Assembly: GCF_010095445.2 (NCBI RefSeq)
Contig: NZ_WFGV02000002.1
Span: forward strand, 186,001 to 250,000
DNA length: 64,000 nt
Reading direction: 5' to 3'
From: Pseudomonas sp. TNT3
GTDB taxonomy: Bacteria; Pseudomonadota; Gammaproteobacteria; Pseudomonadales; Pseudomonadaceae
In this document: piece by piece, positions 34,300 to 45,807 of the stretch
Layout: the number at the start of each line of letters is the position of its first letter
Numbering within the stretch: the first letter of the stretch is position 1
The notes under the pieces: model-generated
Database searches by the model: none
Told to the model about the DNA's origin: nothing
What the model saw: only the letters and a program-made list of their open reading frames with translations
Program-made: the position numbers and the translations under genes

Positions 34300-34726
34300 G
34301 GCATCCCACGGTGAAATCGCCATCCCGGCAACCTCACGCTATGACGGTGAAGCCACGGATCGGGACAGCGTTGCTGTCCTCGTCCATCGTCTTCATGCCC
34401 GCCTTCGTTCTTGTTTTAGTGGTCAGTTTCTCGCCGTTTCAGAGTGGCGTTACCGAGCTCTGGATAATCATGGCGAGGGGCATTCTAAACACATCCGTTG
34501 AGGATTCGTGAACCGCCCGGCGAGAATAAATAGGGCTACGCTAACGAGAACTGACCGGTCACGGATGGACTTGTTGAAATTGCCGCGCAATTGGCACAGA
34601 TTGGCTACCAAACAACTACAACAAATCATTTCGCCTGTCTTTGGACCAAGGAAGCCACACGATCCTTCAGACATCTCCGCATAGCCAATGGGGAATGGCC
34701 GAAATGTATGACCAAGGGGCTGCTGT
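34300..34726. promoter_or_regulatory. Divergent promoter region of the two polysaccharide operons
   Basis: This stretch of 427 bases separates the start of the glycosyltransferase operon from rmd. It should contain both promoters. I see no hairpin, clear operator or convincing gene in it; a 66-residue GTG-started frame on the plus strand (34311-34511) is weak. Confidence 0.6.
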
Positions 34727-36609
<1,883 letters not shown>

Positions 36610-36612
36610 GCC

Positions 36613-38055
36613 ATGCTGATACCCGTGATTCTTTCCGGCGGTGCAGGTACCCGGCTGTGGCCAGTCTCTCGTGAGGGCCATCCCAAGCCCTTCATGACAC
36701 TGCCCGACGGCCAATCCTTGCTGGGCAAGACCTATCGGCGCGCAGCCAGCCTGCTCGACGGCTGGGGCGATATCGTCACGGTGACCAACCGCGACTATTA
36801 CTTCCAGACCAAGGATCACTATCAGGATGCCCAACTCGGCCGGCATCGCGGGCACTTTCTGCTCGAACCCACAGGCCGCAACACTGCCCCGGCCATCGCC
36901 GCGGCCGCCCTCTCCCTGCAGGCGCTGCACGGTGACGAAGCGATCATGCTGGTCATGCCCGCCGACCACCTGATCGTCGATGAGGAAGCCTTCAAGCTTG
37001 CCGTCGAACATGCCGTGGCGCTGGCCAGCTCCGGACATCTGGTGACGTTTGGCGTGGTGCCGACCGCTCCGGAAACCGGTTTTGGCTACATCGAGACCGG
37101 CACGAGGCTGGACGAAAAAGGCGCGGCCACCGTGCAGCGCTTCGTCGAGAAACCGGACCTGCAAACCGCAACGCATTATCTTGAAAGCGGCAACTTCCTG
37201 TGGAACTCCGGGATGTTCTGCTTCTCGGTCGCCACCCTGCTTGCTGAACTCGAGATCCACGCCCCCGCGCTGCTGGAACAGACAAAAACCTGCATGGCCG
37301 CCAGCGTGCCGGTGGAAACCAGCTCAAGCCTGCAACAGGAACTGTCGCCCACGCTGTTCGCCGAAATCATGGATATTTCCATCGACTACGCGTTGATGGA
37401 GCGCTCCGAGAAAGTGGTCGTGGTGCCCGCCCGTTTCGACTGGAGCGACATTGGCTCCTGGGGCGCCGTCGCCGCGCTGGTACCGGCTGATGCGCAAAAT
37501 AACCGCGCCGCCGGCGAAGCCATTTTCATCGACAGCCACAACAATTTCGTCCAGAGCGAAGACCGGTTGGTGGCGGCGGTGGGTGTGGAAAACCTGATCA
37601 TCATCGACACCGCCGACGCGGTTCTGGTCGCCCACGCCGACCGTGCCCAGGATGTGCGCCGGGTGGCCAAGCAGCTCAAGGATAAAAAGCACGAAGCCTA
37701 TCGGCTGCACCGTACGGTCAGCCGGCCATGGGGCACTTACACCGTGCTCGAGGAAGGCCCGCGCTTCAAGATCAAGCGGATCGTGGTCAAGCCTGGCGCC
37801 AAGCTGTCATTGCAAATGCACCATCACCGCAATGAACACTGGGTGGTGGTCGAAGGCATGGCCAAGGTCACCAACAACGGCACCGGCACCCATCTGGTGG
37901 CCAAGAACGAATCGACGTTTATTGCCGCGGGTCACAAGCATCGCCTGGAAAACCCTGGCGTGATCGACCTGGTGATCATCGAAGTGCAAAGCGGCGAATA
38001 CCTGGGAGAGGACGACATCGTCCGCTTCGAAGATCAATACGGCCGGACGGTATGA
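36613..38055 (+). CDS. wbpW: Mannose-1-phosphate guanylyltransferase / mannose-6-phosphate isomerase
   Basis: A bifunctional type II enzyme of 480 residues. The N-terminal nucleotidyltransferase has LSGGAGTRLWPVSREGHPKPF with activation residues near 8-28 and FVEKPDLQTATHYL. The C-terminal cupin isomerase (about 340-480) has QMHHHRNEHWVVVEG metal ligands. It converts fructose-6-phosphate to mannose-6-phosphate and mannose-1-phosphate to GDP-mannose. AlgA and PslB are paralogues, but position makes this WbpW. It is three bases after gmd. Confidence 0.92.
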   Translation: MLIPVILSGGAGTRLWPVSREGHPKPFMTLPDGQSLLGKTYRRAASLLDGWGDIVTVTNRDYYFQTKDHYQDAQLGRHRGHFLLEPTGRNTAPAIAAAALSLQALHGDEAIMLVMPADHLIVDEEAFKLAVEHAVALASSGHLVTFGVVPTAPETGFGYIETGTRLDEKGAATVQRFVEKPDLQTATHYLESGNFLWNSGMFCFSVATLLAELEIHAPALLEQTKTCMAASVPVETSSSLQQELSPTLFAEIMDISIDYALMERSEKVVVVPARFDWSDIGSWGAVAALVPADAQNNRAAGEAIFIDSHNNFVQSEDRLVAAVGVENLIIIDTADAVLVAHADRAQDVRRVAKQLKDKKHEAYRLHRTVSRPWGTYTVLEEGPRFKIKRIVVKPGAKLSLQMHHHRNEHWVVVEGMAKVTNNGTGTHLVAKNESTFIAAGHKHRLENPGVIDLVIIEVQSGEYLGEDDIVRFEDQYGRTV

Positions 38056-38853
38056 ATGCTGCGTAATCTTTACCAATCGTTGTGGAGTTACCGGGGATTT
38101 ATCCTCGGCAGCGTCAAAAGAGAGTTTCAGGCGCGGTATCGCAACTCCCTGTTCGGTGCCTTGTGGACCGTGCTCAACCCGCTGTCGATGATCGTGGTCT
38201 ACACGGTGATCTTTTCCACCATCATGCGCGCCCGGTTGCCAGGTGTGGATGACGGGTTGGCCTACAGCGTCTACCTGTGCGCCGGCTTGCTGACCTGGGG
38301 CCTGTTCGCCGAGATCACCACGCGCAGCCAGAGCATGTTTCTGGAAAACGCCAACCTGCTGAAGAAAATCAGCTTCCCGCGCATCTGCCTGCCGGTGATC
38401 GTGTTGATGAATGCCGGGATCAATTTCGCGATCATCCTGGGTCTGTTTCTCGGCTTTCTGCTGATCAGCGGACGACTGCCCGGCATGGCGTTGCTGGCGC
38501 TGGTGCCACTGCTGATTCTGCAGGTGATGTTCGCGGCGGGACTGGGGATGATTCTGGGTGTGCTCAACGTGTTCTTCCGCGATGTCGGGCAGTTCTTCGG
38601 CATCTGCCTGCAGTTCTGGTTCTGGCTGACACCGATCGTTTATCCATTGTCGATCCTGCCACCGGGCATCCAGCGCTTGATCGGGTTGAACCCGATGACG
38701 GCCCTGATGAACAGCTATCAGAACCTGTTCCTCTACAACCAATGGCCAAACTGGAACTCGCTGATCCCGCTGCTGGTCATCGGGCTGTTGTTCTGTGTGA
38801 TGGGGCTGCGGCTTTTCCGCCAGCGTGTTGGTGAAATGGTGGATGAGCTCTGA
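38056..38853 (+). CDS. wzm: O-antigen ABC transporter permease Wzm
   Basis: A 265-residue ABC-2 type permease with about six transmembrane helices. The cytosolic N-terminal helix region SVKREFQARYRNSLFGALWTV is diagnostic of polysaccharide exporters of this kind. With Wzt it carries the undecaprenyl-linked rhamnan across the inner membrane. It starts immediately after the wbpW stop and overlaps wzt by one base (TGATG). Confidence 0.93.
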   Translation: MLRNLYQSLWSYRGFILGSVKREFQARYRNSLFGALWTVLNPLSMIVVYTVIFSTIMRARLPGVDDGLAYSVYLCAGLLTWGLFAEITTRSQSMFLENANLLKKISFPRICLPVIVLMNAGINFAIILGLFLGFLLISGRLPGMALLALVPLLILQVMFAAGLGMILGVLNVFFRDVGQFFGICLQFWFWLTPIVYPLSILPPGIQRLIGLNPMTALMNSYQNLFLYNQWPNWNSLIPLLVIGLLFCVMGLRLFRQRVGEMVDEL

Positions 38854-40115
38854 TGGGACATATACGCGTCAGTGGCCTGGGCAAGGCCTACAAGCAATAC
38901 CCGAATCGCTGGAGCCGGTTGTTCGAATGGATGGTGCCGTTTTCCCGCACCCGCCATCACTTGCACTGGGTTCTGCAGGGCGTCGATTTCGAGATCCAGC
39001 CCGGCGAGGCGGTGGGCATCGTTGGCGTTAACGGCGCGGGCAAAAGTACCTTGCTGAAGATGATTACCGGCACCACCCAGCCGACCTGCGGGGAGATCCA
39101 GTTGAAGGGTCGAGTCGCAGCGCTGCTGGAGCTGGGCATGGGGTTTCACCCCGATTTCACCGGACGCCAGAACACCTTCATGGCCGGCCAGTTGCTCGGC
39201 ATGCAGGTGGAAGAAATCGAAGCGCTGATGCCGGAAATCGAAAGCTTTGCTGAGATCGGCGAAGCCATGGACCATCAGGTTCGCACCTACTCCAGCGGCA
39301 TGCAGATGCGCCTCGCCTTTAGCGTGGCCACGGCACGGCGCCCGGACATCCTGATCGTCGACGAGGCGCTGTCCGTGGGCGACGCCTACTTCCAGCACAA
39401 AAGCTTCGATCGCATCCGCAACTTCCGCAAGGCCGGCACCACGTTGCTGATCGTGTCCCACGACCGCTCGGCGATCCAGTCGATCTGCGACACCGCCATC
39501 CTCCTGGAAAACGGCCGCATGGCCATGCGCGGCAAGCCCGAAGAAGTGATGGACTATTACAACGCCATGCTGGCCCAGCGCGAGGGTCAGACGGTGCGTC
39601 AGGAGATGCTCGCCAACGGGCAGGTGCAAACCATTTCAGGCACGGGTGAAGCCGGCATCCTCAGCGTGCGCCTGCTCGACCCGCAGGGCCGCTCGGTGGA
39701 AGTGGCGGAAGTCGGACACGCGATGGTGCTGGAGGTGCAGGTCGAAGTCCGCCAGGACATCGAGCGGCTGATCCTCGGCTTCATGATCAAGGACCGCCTC
39801 GGCCAACCCATGTACGGCATCAATACCCATCGTGTGGACAAGGCGCTCACCGACCTGAAAGCGGGCGAGCGTGTGACCTACCGTTTTGCCTTCGACATGC
39901 GCCTGGGCAAGGGTAATTACTCGGTGGCCTTGAGCCTGTCGCGACTGGACTCGCACCTGGACCGCAATTTTGAATGGCGCGACTACGGGCTGGTGTTCCA
40001 CGTGATCAACAATCGCCAGGAAGACTTCGTCGGCTGCTCGTGGCTGGAAGCGCAGACCAGCGTCACCCGCTCCAGCGACAAGGTCATCGAAAGTGATTCA
40101 GAGGTGCTGCAATGA
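38853..40115 (+). CDS. wzt: O-antigen ABC transporter ATP-binding protein Wzt
   Basis: The product is 420 residues. The ATPase domain (about 1-240) has Walker A GVNGAGKS at 58-65, signature YSSGMQMRLAF and Walker B ILIVDEALSVGD. The C-terminal ~170 residues (VRLLDPQGRSVEVAEV, LILGFMIKDRLGQPMYG) form a beta-sandwich carbohydrate-binding domain that in related Wzt proteins recognises the chain-terminating modification. That fits a chain capped by the adjacent methyltransferases; the link is inference. It overlaps wbpX by four bases. Confidence 0.93.
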   Translation: MGHIRVSGLGKAYKQYPNRWSRLFEWMVPFSRTRHHLHWVLQGVDFEIQPGEAVGIVGVNGAGKSTLLKMITGTTQPTCGEIQLKGRVAALLELGMGFHPDFTGRQNTFMAGQLLGMQVEEIEALMPEIESFAEIGEAMDHQVRTYSSGMQMRLAFSVATARRPDILIVDEALSVGDAYFQHKSFDRIRNFRKAGTTLLIVSHDRSAIQSICDTAILLENGRMAMRGKPEEVMDYYNAMLAQREGQTVRQEMLANGQVQTISGTGEAGILSVRLLDPQGRSVEVAEVGHAMVLEVQVEVRQDIERLILGFMIKDRLGQPMYGINTHRVDKALTDLKAGERVTYRFAFDMRLGKGNYSVALSLSRLDSHLDRNFEWRDYGLVFHVINNRQEDFVGCSWLEAQTSVTRSSDKVIESDSEVLQ

Positions 40116-41488
40116 CCCGACTGTTGGTGGAGTGCACCTACGTCTTTGAACACCCTGATGCCAACTCGGGCATTCAGCGGGTCGTGCGCAATGTGATTCA
40201 GCAATTGCCAGCGGCAGACGCCCGGCGCGAGTGCATCCCGGTCGTGATGATCAATGGCTCGCTGTTCGAGGTAAAAAGCCTGGCGCCGTTGAAGTCGCCG
40301 AAGATGGACTTGATGGCGCTGCGGGTGAAGCTCGAGCAGATGGCCAATCTGTTCTGGCTGCGCCACCGCACCCTCGAAAGACGTCGCCCCTTCAGTGAAT
40401 CGCGTCTTGCCCGTCGGGTGCTTTATGTGGGTTGCCGCCTCGCCGCATTTGCGTGCTTGAGCCTGCCGATACGTCTTCTCAACCGGGCGCTCAGAGGCCA
40501 AAAAATCCCTGAGCGCTGCGTGCCGTTGCAGCACCGTGCCGGTGATCAGCTGGTGCTGCTGGATTCGTCCTGGCACGCCAATTTCTTTCCCTTGGCCGAG
40601 CAGCTCAAGCGCGACGGGGTCGGCATCGTTTCGGTGATTTACGACCTGATTCCCCTGACCCATCCGCAGTTCTGCGATGCCGGGCTGGTGAAGGTGTTCA
40701 ATGAATGGTTCGACTGGATCGCCCGCACCGCCGATGGCTATGTGGCGATCTCAACCACGATCCGCGATCAGGTGCGCCAGGAAATGGTCCGCCGGATCGG
40801 CGCGGCGCAGGTCGAGCAACGCTGGTTTGATTACTTCCACCTCGGCTCCGAACTCGACCTGAGCGACGCCCACTCGGCCGTCGATCAAGGCTTGCTGAAC
40901 ATGTTCAAGACACGCGAGCCGGTGTTCCTGATGGTCAGCACCATCGAGCCGCGTAAAAATCATGCCTACCTGCTGGACGCGTTCGAGCGTGCCTGGGCCG
41001 CAGGGTCCAAGGCACGGTTATGCATCGTCGGGAAGATTGGCTGGAAGTGCGAGGCCCTGGTCGATCGCATTCGCCAGCATCCCGAATTGAACCGCCGCTT
41101 GTTCATGTTCAACGGGCTGTCGGACAAGAGCCTGGAGCACGCCTATTCCCACGCGACGTCGCTGGTGTTCCCGTCCTACGTCGAAGGCTTCGGGTTGCCG
41201 CTGGTGGAGGCCATGCAACGAGGTCTGCCAGCCATGGCCAGCGACATTCCGGTGTTTCGCGAGATCGGCGGCGACTACATGGCGTACTTCAATCTCGCCG
41301 ACCCGCAAAGCCTCGCGGACCTGGTGACCGGCATGGAGCGCAGCGGCGAGTTTCCTGCGGCCCTCAGCCTTGAAAACTGGCGGTGGCTGAGCTGGCGTGA
41401 AGCGAGTGCACAACTGGTCGAGCGCATCGAACGTAACCTGCACACCGAAGCGAAAGTGCTTGAGAGCCAGCATGCGAATTGCCCTTAA
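40112..41488 (+). CDS. wbpX: Rhamnosyltransferase WbpX (GT4)
   Basis: Predicted length 458 residues, a GT-B glycosyltransferase. The N-terminus begins LLVECTYVFEHPDANSGIQ, the middle has VSTIEPRKNHAYLLDAFE, and the donor domain has the EX7E motif in YVEGFGLPLVEAMQRG. By locus order it is WbpX, assigned in P. aeruginosa to the alpha-1,2 D-rhamnose linkage. It overlaps the start of wbpY by 17 bases. Confidence 0.87.
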   Translation: MTRLLVECTYVFEHPDANSGIQRVVRNVIQQLPAADARRECIPVVMINGSLFEVKSLAPLKSPKMDLMALRVKLEQMANLFWLRHRTLERRRPFSESRLARRVLYVGCRLAAFACLSLPIRLLNRALRGQKIPERCVPLQHRAGDQLVLLDSSWHANFFPLAEQLKRDGVGIVSVIYDLIPLTHPQFCDAGLVKVFNEWFDWIARTADGYVAISTTIRDQVRQEMVRRIGAAQVEQRWFDYFHLGSELDLSDAHSAVDQGLLNMFKTREPVFLMVSTIEPRKNHAYLLDAFERAWAAGSKARLCIVGKIGWKCEALVDRIRQHPELNRRLFMFNGLSDKSLEHAYSHATSLVFPSYVEGFGLPLVEAMQRGLPAMASDIPVFREIGGDYMAYFNLADPQSLADLVTGMERSGEFPAALSLENWRWLSWREASAQLVERIERNLHTEAKVLESQHANCP

Positions 41489-42602
41489 CGCCCGCATCCT
41501 GCAGGCCCCGCGCACCGGCATCGGCCATTACGTCGCCGAGCTGGTGAGCGCCCTCGCCCATGAGCCGGATGTCGAACTGGCGCTGTTTCATGGCTGGGGC
41601 TGGAGTTCAGTGTTGCCCGAAGCGGCGATGCCGGGTTACTCGCGCCTGACGCCGCTGCTGCGACAAATTCCTGGGGCATACCAGGCGCGACGGTGGCTGG
41701 AACAGAGGCGTTTCGACCAAAATCAAACGCAGGGCATCGACCTTTATCACGAGCCGAGCCTGTGGCCGCTGGCGTTCAATGGTCCGACGGTCATCACGCT
41801 GCATGACCTGACGCACCTGCATTATCCCGACACCCAGCCACCGGCACGTCTTCGAGAAATCGAACGACGGCTGACCGATGGCGTACAGCGGGCCAGGCTG
41901 ATTCTGACGGACTCGCAGTACGTCGCCGACGAGGCGCAAGCCTGTTTCGGACTGCCGGCAGAACGCTTTGTGGTCGCACCGCTGGGCGTGGCGGCACGGT
42001 TTCGGCCAAGAGCGCCCGAAGCCATCAATCAAGTACTCAAGGCCCATGGCGTCGAGGCGCGGGAATACTTTCTGTGCGTCGGCACGCTGGAGCCCCGTAA
42101 GAACCTGACACTGGCCCTGCGCGCCCACGCCCGACTTCCGGAAACCGTGCGCCAGCGTTTCCCGTTGCTGATCGCTGGAATGGCCGGCTGGCAGCGCGAT
42201 CAATTCAATGACGAGCTGCGTGCATCCCTCGCCGCTGGCCAGGTGTGCTTGCTCGGCTACTTGCCCGATGAGGATCTGGCGCAGCTGTTGGCCGGCGCCC
42301 GGGCACTGGTCTTCCCTTCCCTGTACGAAGGGTTCGGCCTGCCGGTGCTGGAAGCCATGGCCAGCGGCACGCCGGTGATTCTGACTCGCCATTCGGCGAT
42401 GCCGGAAGTCGCCGCAGACGCCGGCAATTACATAGAACCGGACGACCCGGACACCTTGCGCGATGCCATGACCCTGTTAATCGATGACCCGGCGCATTGG
42501 CAAGCCTGTCGCGAGGCGGGTTTGCAAAGAGCCAAGCTTTTTTCCTGGGAGCGTTGCGCGAAGGTCACGGCCCGCGCTTACCGCCAGGCTATGGGAGACT
42601 GA
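41472..42602 (+). CDS. wbpY: Rhamnosyltransferase WbpY (GT4)
   Basis: A GT-B glycosyltransferase of 376 residues from ATG 41472, where MRIALNARIL begins the first Rossmann strand; the longer frame at 41397 only reads into wbpX. LCVGTLEPRKNL and the EX7E motif in YEGFGLPVLEAMASG mark the donor domain. In P. aeruginosa WbpY adds the alpha-1,3 D-rhamnoses. One base separates it from wbpZ. Confidence 0.88.
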   Translation: MRIALNARILQAPRTGIGHYVAELVSALAHEPDVELALFHGWGWSSVLPEAAMPGYSRLTPLLRQIPGAYQARRWLEQRRFDQNQTQGIDLYHEPSLWPLAFNGPTVITLHDLTHLHYPDTQPPARLREIERRLTDGVQRARLILTDSQYVADEAQACFGLPAERFVVAPLGVAARFRPRAPEAINQVLKAHGVEAREYFLCVGTLEPRKNLTLALRAHARLPETVRQRFPLLIAGMAGWQRDQFNDELRASLAAGQVCLLGYLPDEDLAQLLAGARALVFPSLYEGFGLPVLEAMASGTPVILTRHSAMPEVAADAGNYIEPDDPDTLRDAMTLLIDDPAHWQACREAGLQRAKLFSWERCAKVTARAYRQAMGD

Positions 42603-42603
42603 T

Positions 42604-43734
42604 ATGCGTGTTCTGCACTTTTACAAAACCTACTTGCCCGACTCCATGGGCGGCATCGAACAAGTCATCTTCCAGATGAGCGAAAGTGGCGCTCGCCACG
42701 GTGTGGAGAGCACGGTACTGACGTTGAGCAACAACCCGGCGCCGGGCGTTATACAGATACGCGAGCACCAGGTTCACCAGGCGAAGATGGATTTTCAACT
42801 GGCCTCCACCGGTTTCTCCTACAGCGTGTTCAAGCAGTTCCGCGAGTTGGCGGCAGAAGCCGACGTAATCAACTATCACTTCCCTTGGCCCTTTATGGAC
42901 CTGGTGCATTTTGTAAGCGCCACCAAAAAGCCCTGCGTGGTGAGTTATCACTCCGACATCATTCGCCAACGCCATCTGCTCACGCTTTATCGTCCGTTGA
43001 TGCGTCGATTCCTGGACAGCGCTGATCGAATTGTCGCGGCCTCCCCCAACTACTTTCACACCAGTGATGTACTCAAGGACTACCGCGAAAAGACCCGGGT
43101 CATCACCTACGGCCTGAACAAGGCAGGTTATCCACAGCCCGATACCGCGCGCACCGAACGCTGGCGCAAACAATTGGGTGACAAGTTCTTTCTCTTTGTG
43201 GGCGTGATGCGCTACTACAAAGGGCTGCACATCCTGCTCGACGCCATGCAGGGGCTGAATTATCCCGTGGTGATCGTGGGCGCAGGCCCTCTGGAAAAAG
43301 AACTCCACGCCCAGGCCAAAGCGCTCGGTTTGAAGAATCTGCATTTCCTCGGGTTCCTGGGTGATGAAGACAAAGTGGCGTTGCTGGAGTTGAGTTACGC
43401 GGTGGTGTTCCCGTCGCACCTGCGGTCCGAAGCCTTTGGTATCTCGCTGCTCGAAGGCGCGATGTTTGGCAAGCCGATGATCTCCAGTGAAATCGGCACC
43501 GGCACCAGTTACATCAACATCAACAACGAAACCGGGATCGTGGTGCCGCCCAGTAATCCACAAGCTTTTAGAGAAGCGATGCGTACGCTGTGGGAAAACC
43601 CGACGCTGGCTGCGCAAATGGGCGTGAAGGCGCAAGCCCGCTATCGGCAGTTATTTACGGCCGACGAAATGGGCCGTAAATGGGCGGCGTTGTATGAGGA
43701 GTTGTTGGCTGAGAAGTCGATGGCCTATGCCTGA
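42604..43734 (+). CDS. wbpZ: Rhamnosyltransferase WbpZ (GT4)
   Basis: The product (376 residues from ATG 42604) begins MRVLHFYKTYLPDSMGGIEQ, the usual GT4 N-terminus; the longer frame at 42484 overlaps wbpY and is rejected. FVGVMRYYKGLHILLDAM and the EX7E motif in SEAFGISLLEGAMFGKP identify the donor domain. WbpZ adds the first D-rhamnose to the lipid-linked primer. It is the last gene of the operon. Confidence 0.9.
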   Translation: MRVLHFYKTYLPDSMGGIEQVIFQMSESGARHGVESTVLTLSNNPAPGVIQIREHQVHQAKMDFQLASTGFSYSVFKQFRELAAEADVINYHFPWPFMDLVHFVSATKKPCVVSYHSDIIRQRHLLTLYRPLMRRFLDSADRIVAASPNYFHTSDVLKDYREKTRVITYGLNKAGYPQPDTARTERWRKQLGDKFFLFVGVMRYYKGLHILLDAMQGLNYPVVIVGAGPLEKELHAQAKALGLKNLHFLGFLGDEDKVALLELSYAVVFPSHLRSEAFGISLLEGAMFGKPMISSEIGTGTSYININNETGIVVPPSNPQAFREAMRTLWENPTLAAQMGVKAQARYRQLFTADEMGRKWAALYEELLAEKSMAYA

Positions 43735-43758
43735 TTTTGAAGATTTGCGTTGATTGAG

Positions 43759-45789
43759 TTACAGGTCGAGCACCAAGGGTTGCGAACCTTGCGCAGGAAC
43801 GGCGCAACAAATCAGCACATCGCCGTCATCCGGAAGCTCCGCAGGCACCTGTGGATAATTGACCTGACCGCTGATCAACCGCGTCTTGCAGGTCCCGCAT
43901 GAGCCACCGCGGCAACTGAATTCCGGGCGCAACCCGCGACTTTCCGCCAACTCCAGCAGGCTGCCACCGTCAGGATGCCAGCGGGCTTCCTTGGCTGAGC
44001 GCTCGAAGACCACCGGAACTGAAGTGATCGCGGCCGGCGGTTGCTCGATGACCAATGCGTCGGGGTCGGGCTGACGGCGCAAGGTGGAGGGCCCGAAGGT
44101 TTCGGCATGAATCCTGGCATCGCGAATGTCCATATCGCGCAGGCTGTCGTACAAACCTTGGGTAAAACTGCCCGGACCGCAGAGGACAAAATCCAGCTGA
44201 TCGTAGTCTTCCACTTCGAGAAGGGTTTTGATCAAGCCGGTGTCGATTCGTCCCGTCAGGTCAAAATCTTCGCCCTCTTTCACGTCCGCCTCGGGTTGGC
44301 TGAGCACCCGCAGTACCCGTACTGCATCGCCGGCGCCTTCCAGCAGCTGATCCAGCTCGGCACGAAAAGGCAGGTCGGCCAAGGTGCGTGAACTCTGGAA
44401 CAACCACGTAGGCCGAATGTGCCGTGTGCGTAGGCCTTGATAGACCACCTCACGCAACATCGACAGCAACGGCGTTATGCCTACCCCGGCCGCCAATAGC
44501 ACCAGCGGTCGACGTTCATGAGGCGCCACCGTGAAATGCCCCTGCGGTGTGCGAGCCTCCAACAGATCGCCAACGTTCACTTGTTCATGCAGGTGCGAGG
44601 ACACCCGCCCTTCGCGTTTCACACTGATGCGGAAGAAATCATCTGACGGCGCGCTCGAAAGACTGTAGGTGCGGATGTGCACTTCTCCGTCGATATTGAA
44701 CCGCAACGGCAAATGCTGCCCCGCCTGAAACACCGGTAACCCGGCACCATCGGCGGGTTCCAGATAGATCGAACGGATGTTGTGGCTTTGCGCTTCGATC
44801 CTTACCACCCGCATTGGCCGCCAACGATCGCCCAGCGCCTGGGCTTGCAGCCTTGCGGCAGCCTGTTCCCAAGTGCCGGTCATCAAACTGTTGGGTGAAA
44901 CACCGTCAAAACGCCAGCGCAAAGCCAGCGCCGCGGGCCTGCGCACAACGCGCTCAACCTCGAATGTCCACAGGCGTTCAGCCCCTTGAAACGCCTCGAC
45001 CTGCGGGCCTTCCAGAATGATTTCGGTACGACCGCTGAGGTGCAGCAGATCTCCCGAATTGAAGTCGATGAACAGCAAACCGGCTCGTGGATTGAGGAGC
45101 AGGTTGCCCAGGGTATTGAAGTGCAGATTGCCGGCGAAATCCGGAATCGTCAGAAGATTGCCCTGTACCTGTACGAAACCAGCCTGGCCACCGCGGTGGG
45201 AAACATCCACCGAGCGCTCCCCATCGACGTCGACGTAACTGGCAACGAAGAAGGTGTCGGCGTTGGCGATCATTGCCATTGCCGCTTCATCCAGACCGTT
45301 CAAATGTTCAACGGTGAGCGTCGCCGGGTCCGCCATCGGCACCGATCGAAACTGCCGCAGTTGGATGTACTGCGGGCAATTGCCGAAAGATTGGTCGACC
45401 GCGACATCGAAGCCGTCGCCCGTCATGGCATCGATACGCCCGTTAATGCGGTTACGGCGTCGGGTGTGCAGTTCAATGCCCAGCAGGCCGATTGCGGCGC
45501 CAGGCTTTAACTGCGCGGGGTCATCGAGAACCGGAACGCTATCGAAATGCAACGTGCCTGGCGCAGGTGAACGCGCGAAACCTGGTGGCCCTTCAAGGAT
45601 GCTGGCCCAAGGGTTTCCTTGCGCATCGACTGCGCCGTACAGCATGAACGGCAGTTGCTGATAGAACATGCGGTGCTGGTCCGGCATCTCACGACGAATG
45701 ACCTTACGCCCGAACGCCTCCATGCGCTCGGCGACACCGACGTGAGCCTGCAACTGTCTTTCGCCAGCGTGCCAGGGTGAACGGTCCAT
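43759..45789 (-). CDS. Three-domain oxidoreductase: PNPOx-like, ferredoxin reductase-like, 2Fe-2S ferredoxin
   Basis: Its 676 residues include, at about 45-215, a pyridoxamine 5'-phosphate oxidase-like FMN-binding split barrel (FVASYVDVDGERSVDVSHRGG). Residues about 330-570 form an FAD/NAD(P)H reductase with RTYSLSS (FAD) and LAAGVGITPLLSMLREV (nucleotide). The C-terminus is a plant-type ferredoxin with C626, C631, C634 and a later Cys at 661/662. This arrangement should move electrons from NAD(P)H via FAD to 2Fe-2S, with the N-terminal domain as a second flavin site or substrate module; substrate is unknown. It lies 18 bases downstream of the glutathione S-transferase gene on the same strand. 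Confidence 0.87.
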   Translation of the reverse strand: MDRSPWHAGERQLQAHVGVAERMEAFGRKVIRREMPDQHRMFYQQLPFMLYGAVDAQGNPWASILEGPPGFARSPAPGTLHFDSVPVLDDPAQLKPGAAIGLLGIELHTRRRNRINGRIDAMTGDGFDVAVDQSFGNCPQYIQLRQFRSVPMADPATLTVEHLNGLDEAAMAMIANADTFFVASYVDVDGERSVDVSHRGGQAGFVQVQGNLLTIPDFAGNLHFNTLGNLLLNPRAGLLFIDFNSGDLLHLSGRTEIILEGPQVEAFQGAERLWTFEVERVVRRPAALALRWRFDGVSPNSLMTGTWEQAAARLQAQALGDRWRPMRVVRIEAQSHNIRSIYLEPADGAGLPVFQAGQHLPLRFNIDGEVHIRTYSLSSAPSDDFFRISVKREGRVSSHLHEQVNVGDLLEARTPQGHFTVAPHERRPLVLLAAGVGITPLLSMLREVVYQGLRTRHIRPTWLFQSSRTLADLPFRAELDQLLEGAGDAVRVLRVLSQPEADVKEGEDFDLTGRIDTGLIKTLLEVEDYDQLDFVLCGPGSFTQGLYDSLRDMDIRDARIHAETFGPSTLRRQPDPDALVIEQPPAAITSVPVVFERSAKEARWHPDGGSLLELAESRGLRPEFSCRGGSCGTCKTRLISGQVNYPQVPAELPDDGDVLICCAVPAQGSQPLVLDL

Positions 45790-45807
45790 ATGGGCTTCTC
45801 CCCTGCA

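Noticed and set aside
34311..34511. 66-residue plus-strand frame with a hydrophobic segment in the divergent promoter region
   Set aside because: GTG start, no ribosome site, no recognisable family, and it sits where two promoters are needed.
39994..40009. Possible fourth parS site in wzt (TGTTCCACGTGATCAA)
   Set aside because: Only the left half matches; the right half fails at four positions, so symmetry is lost.
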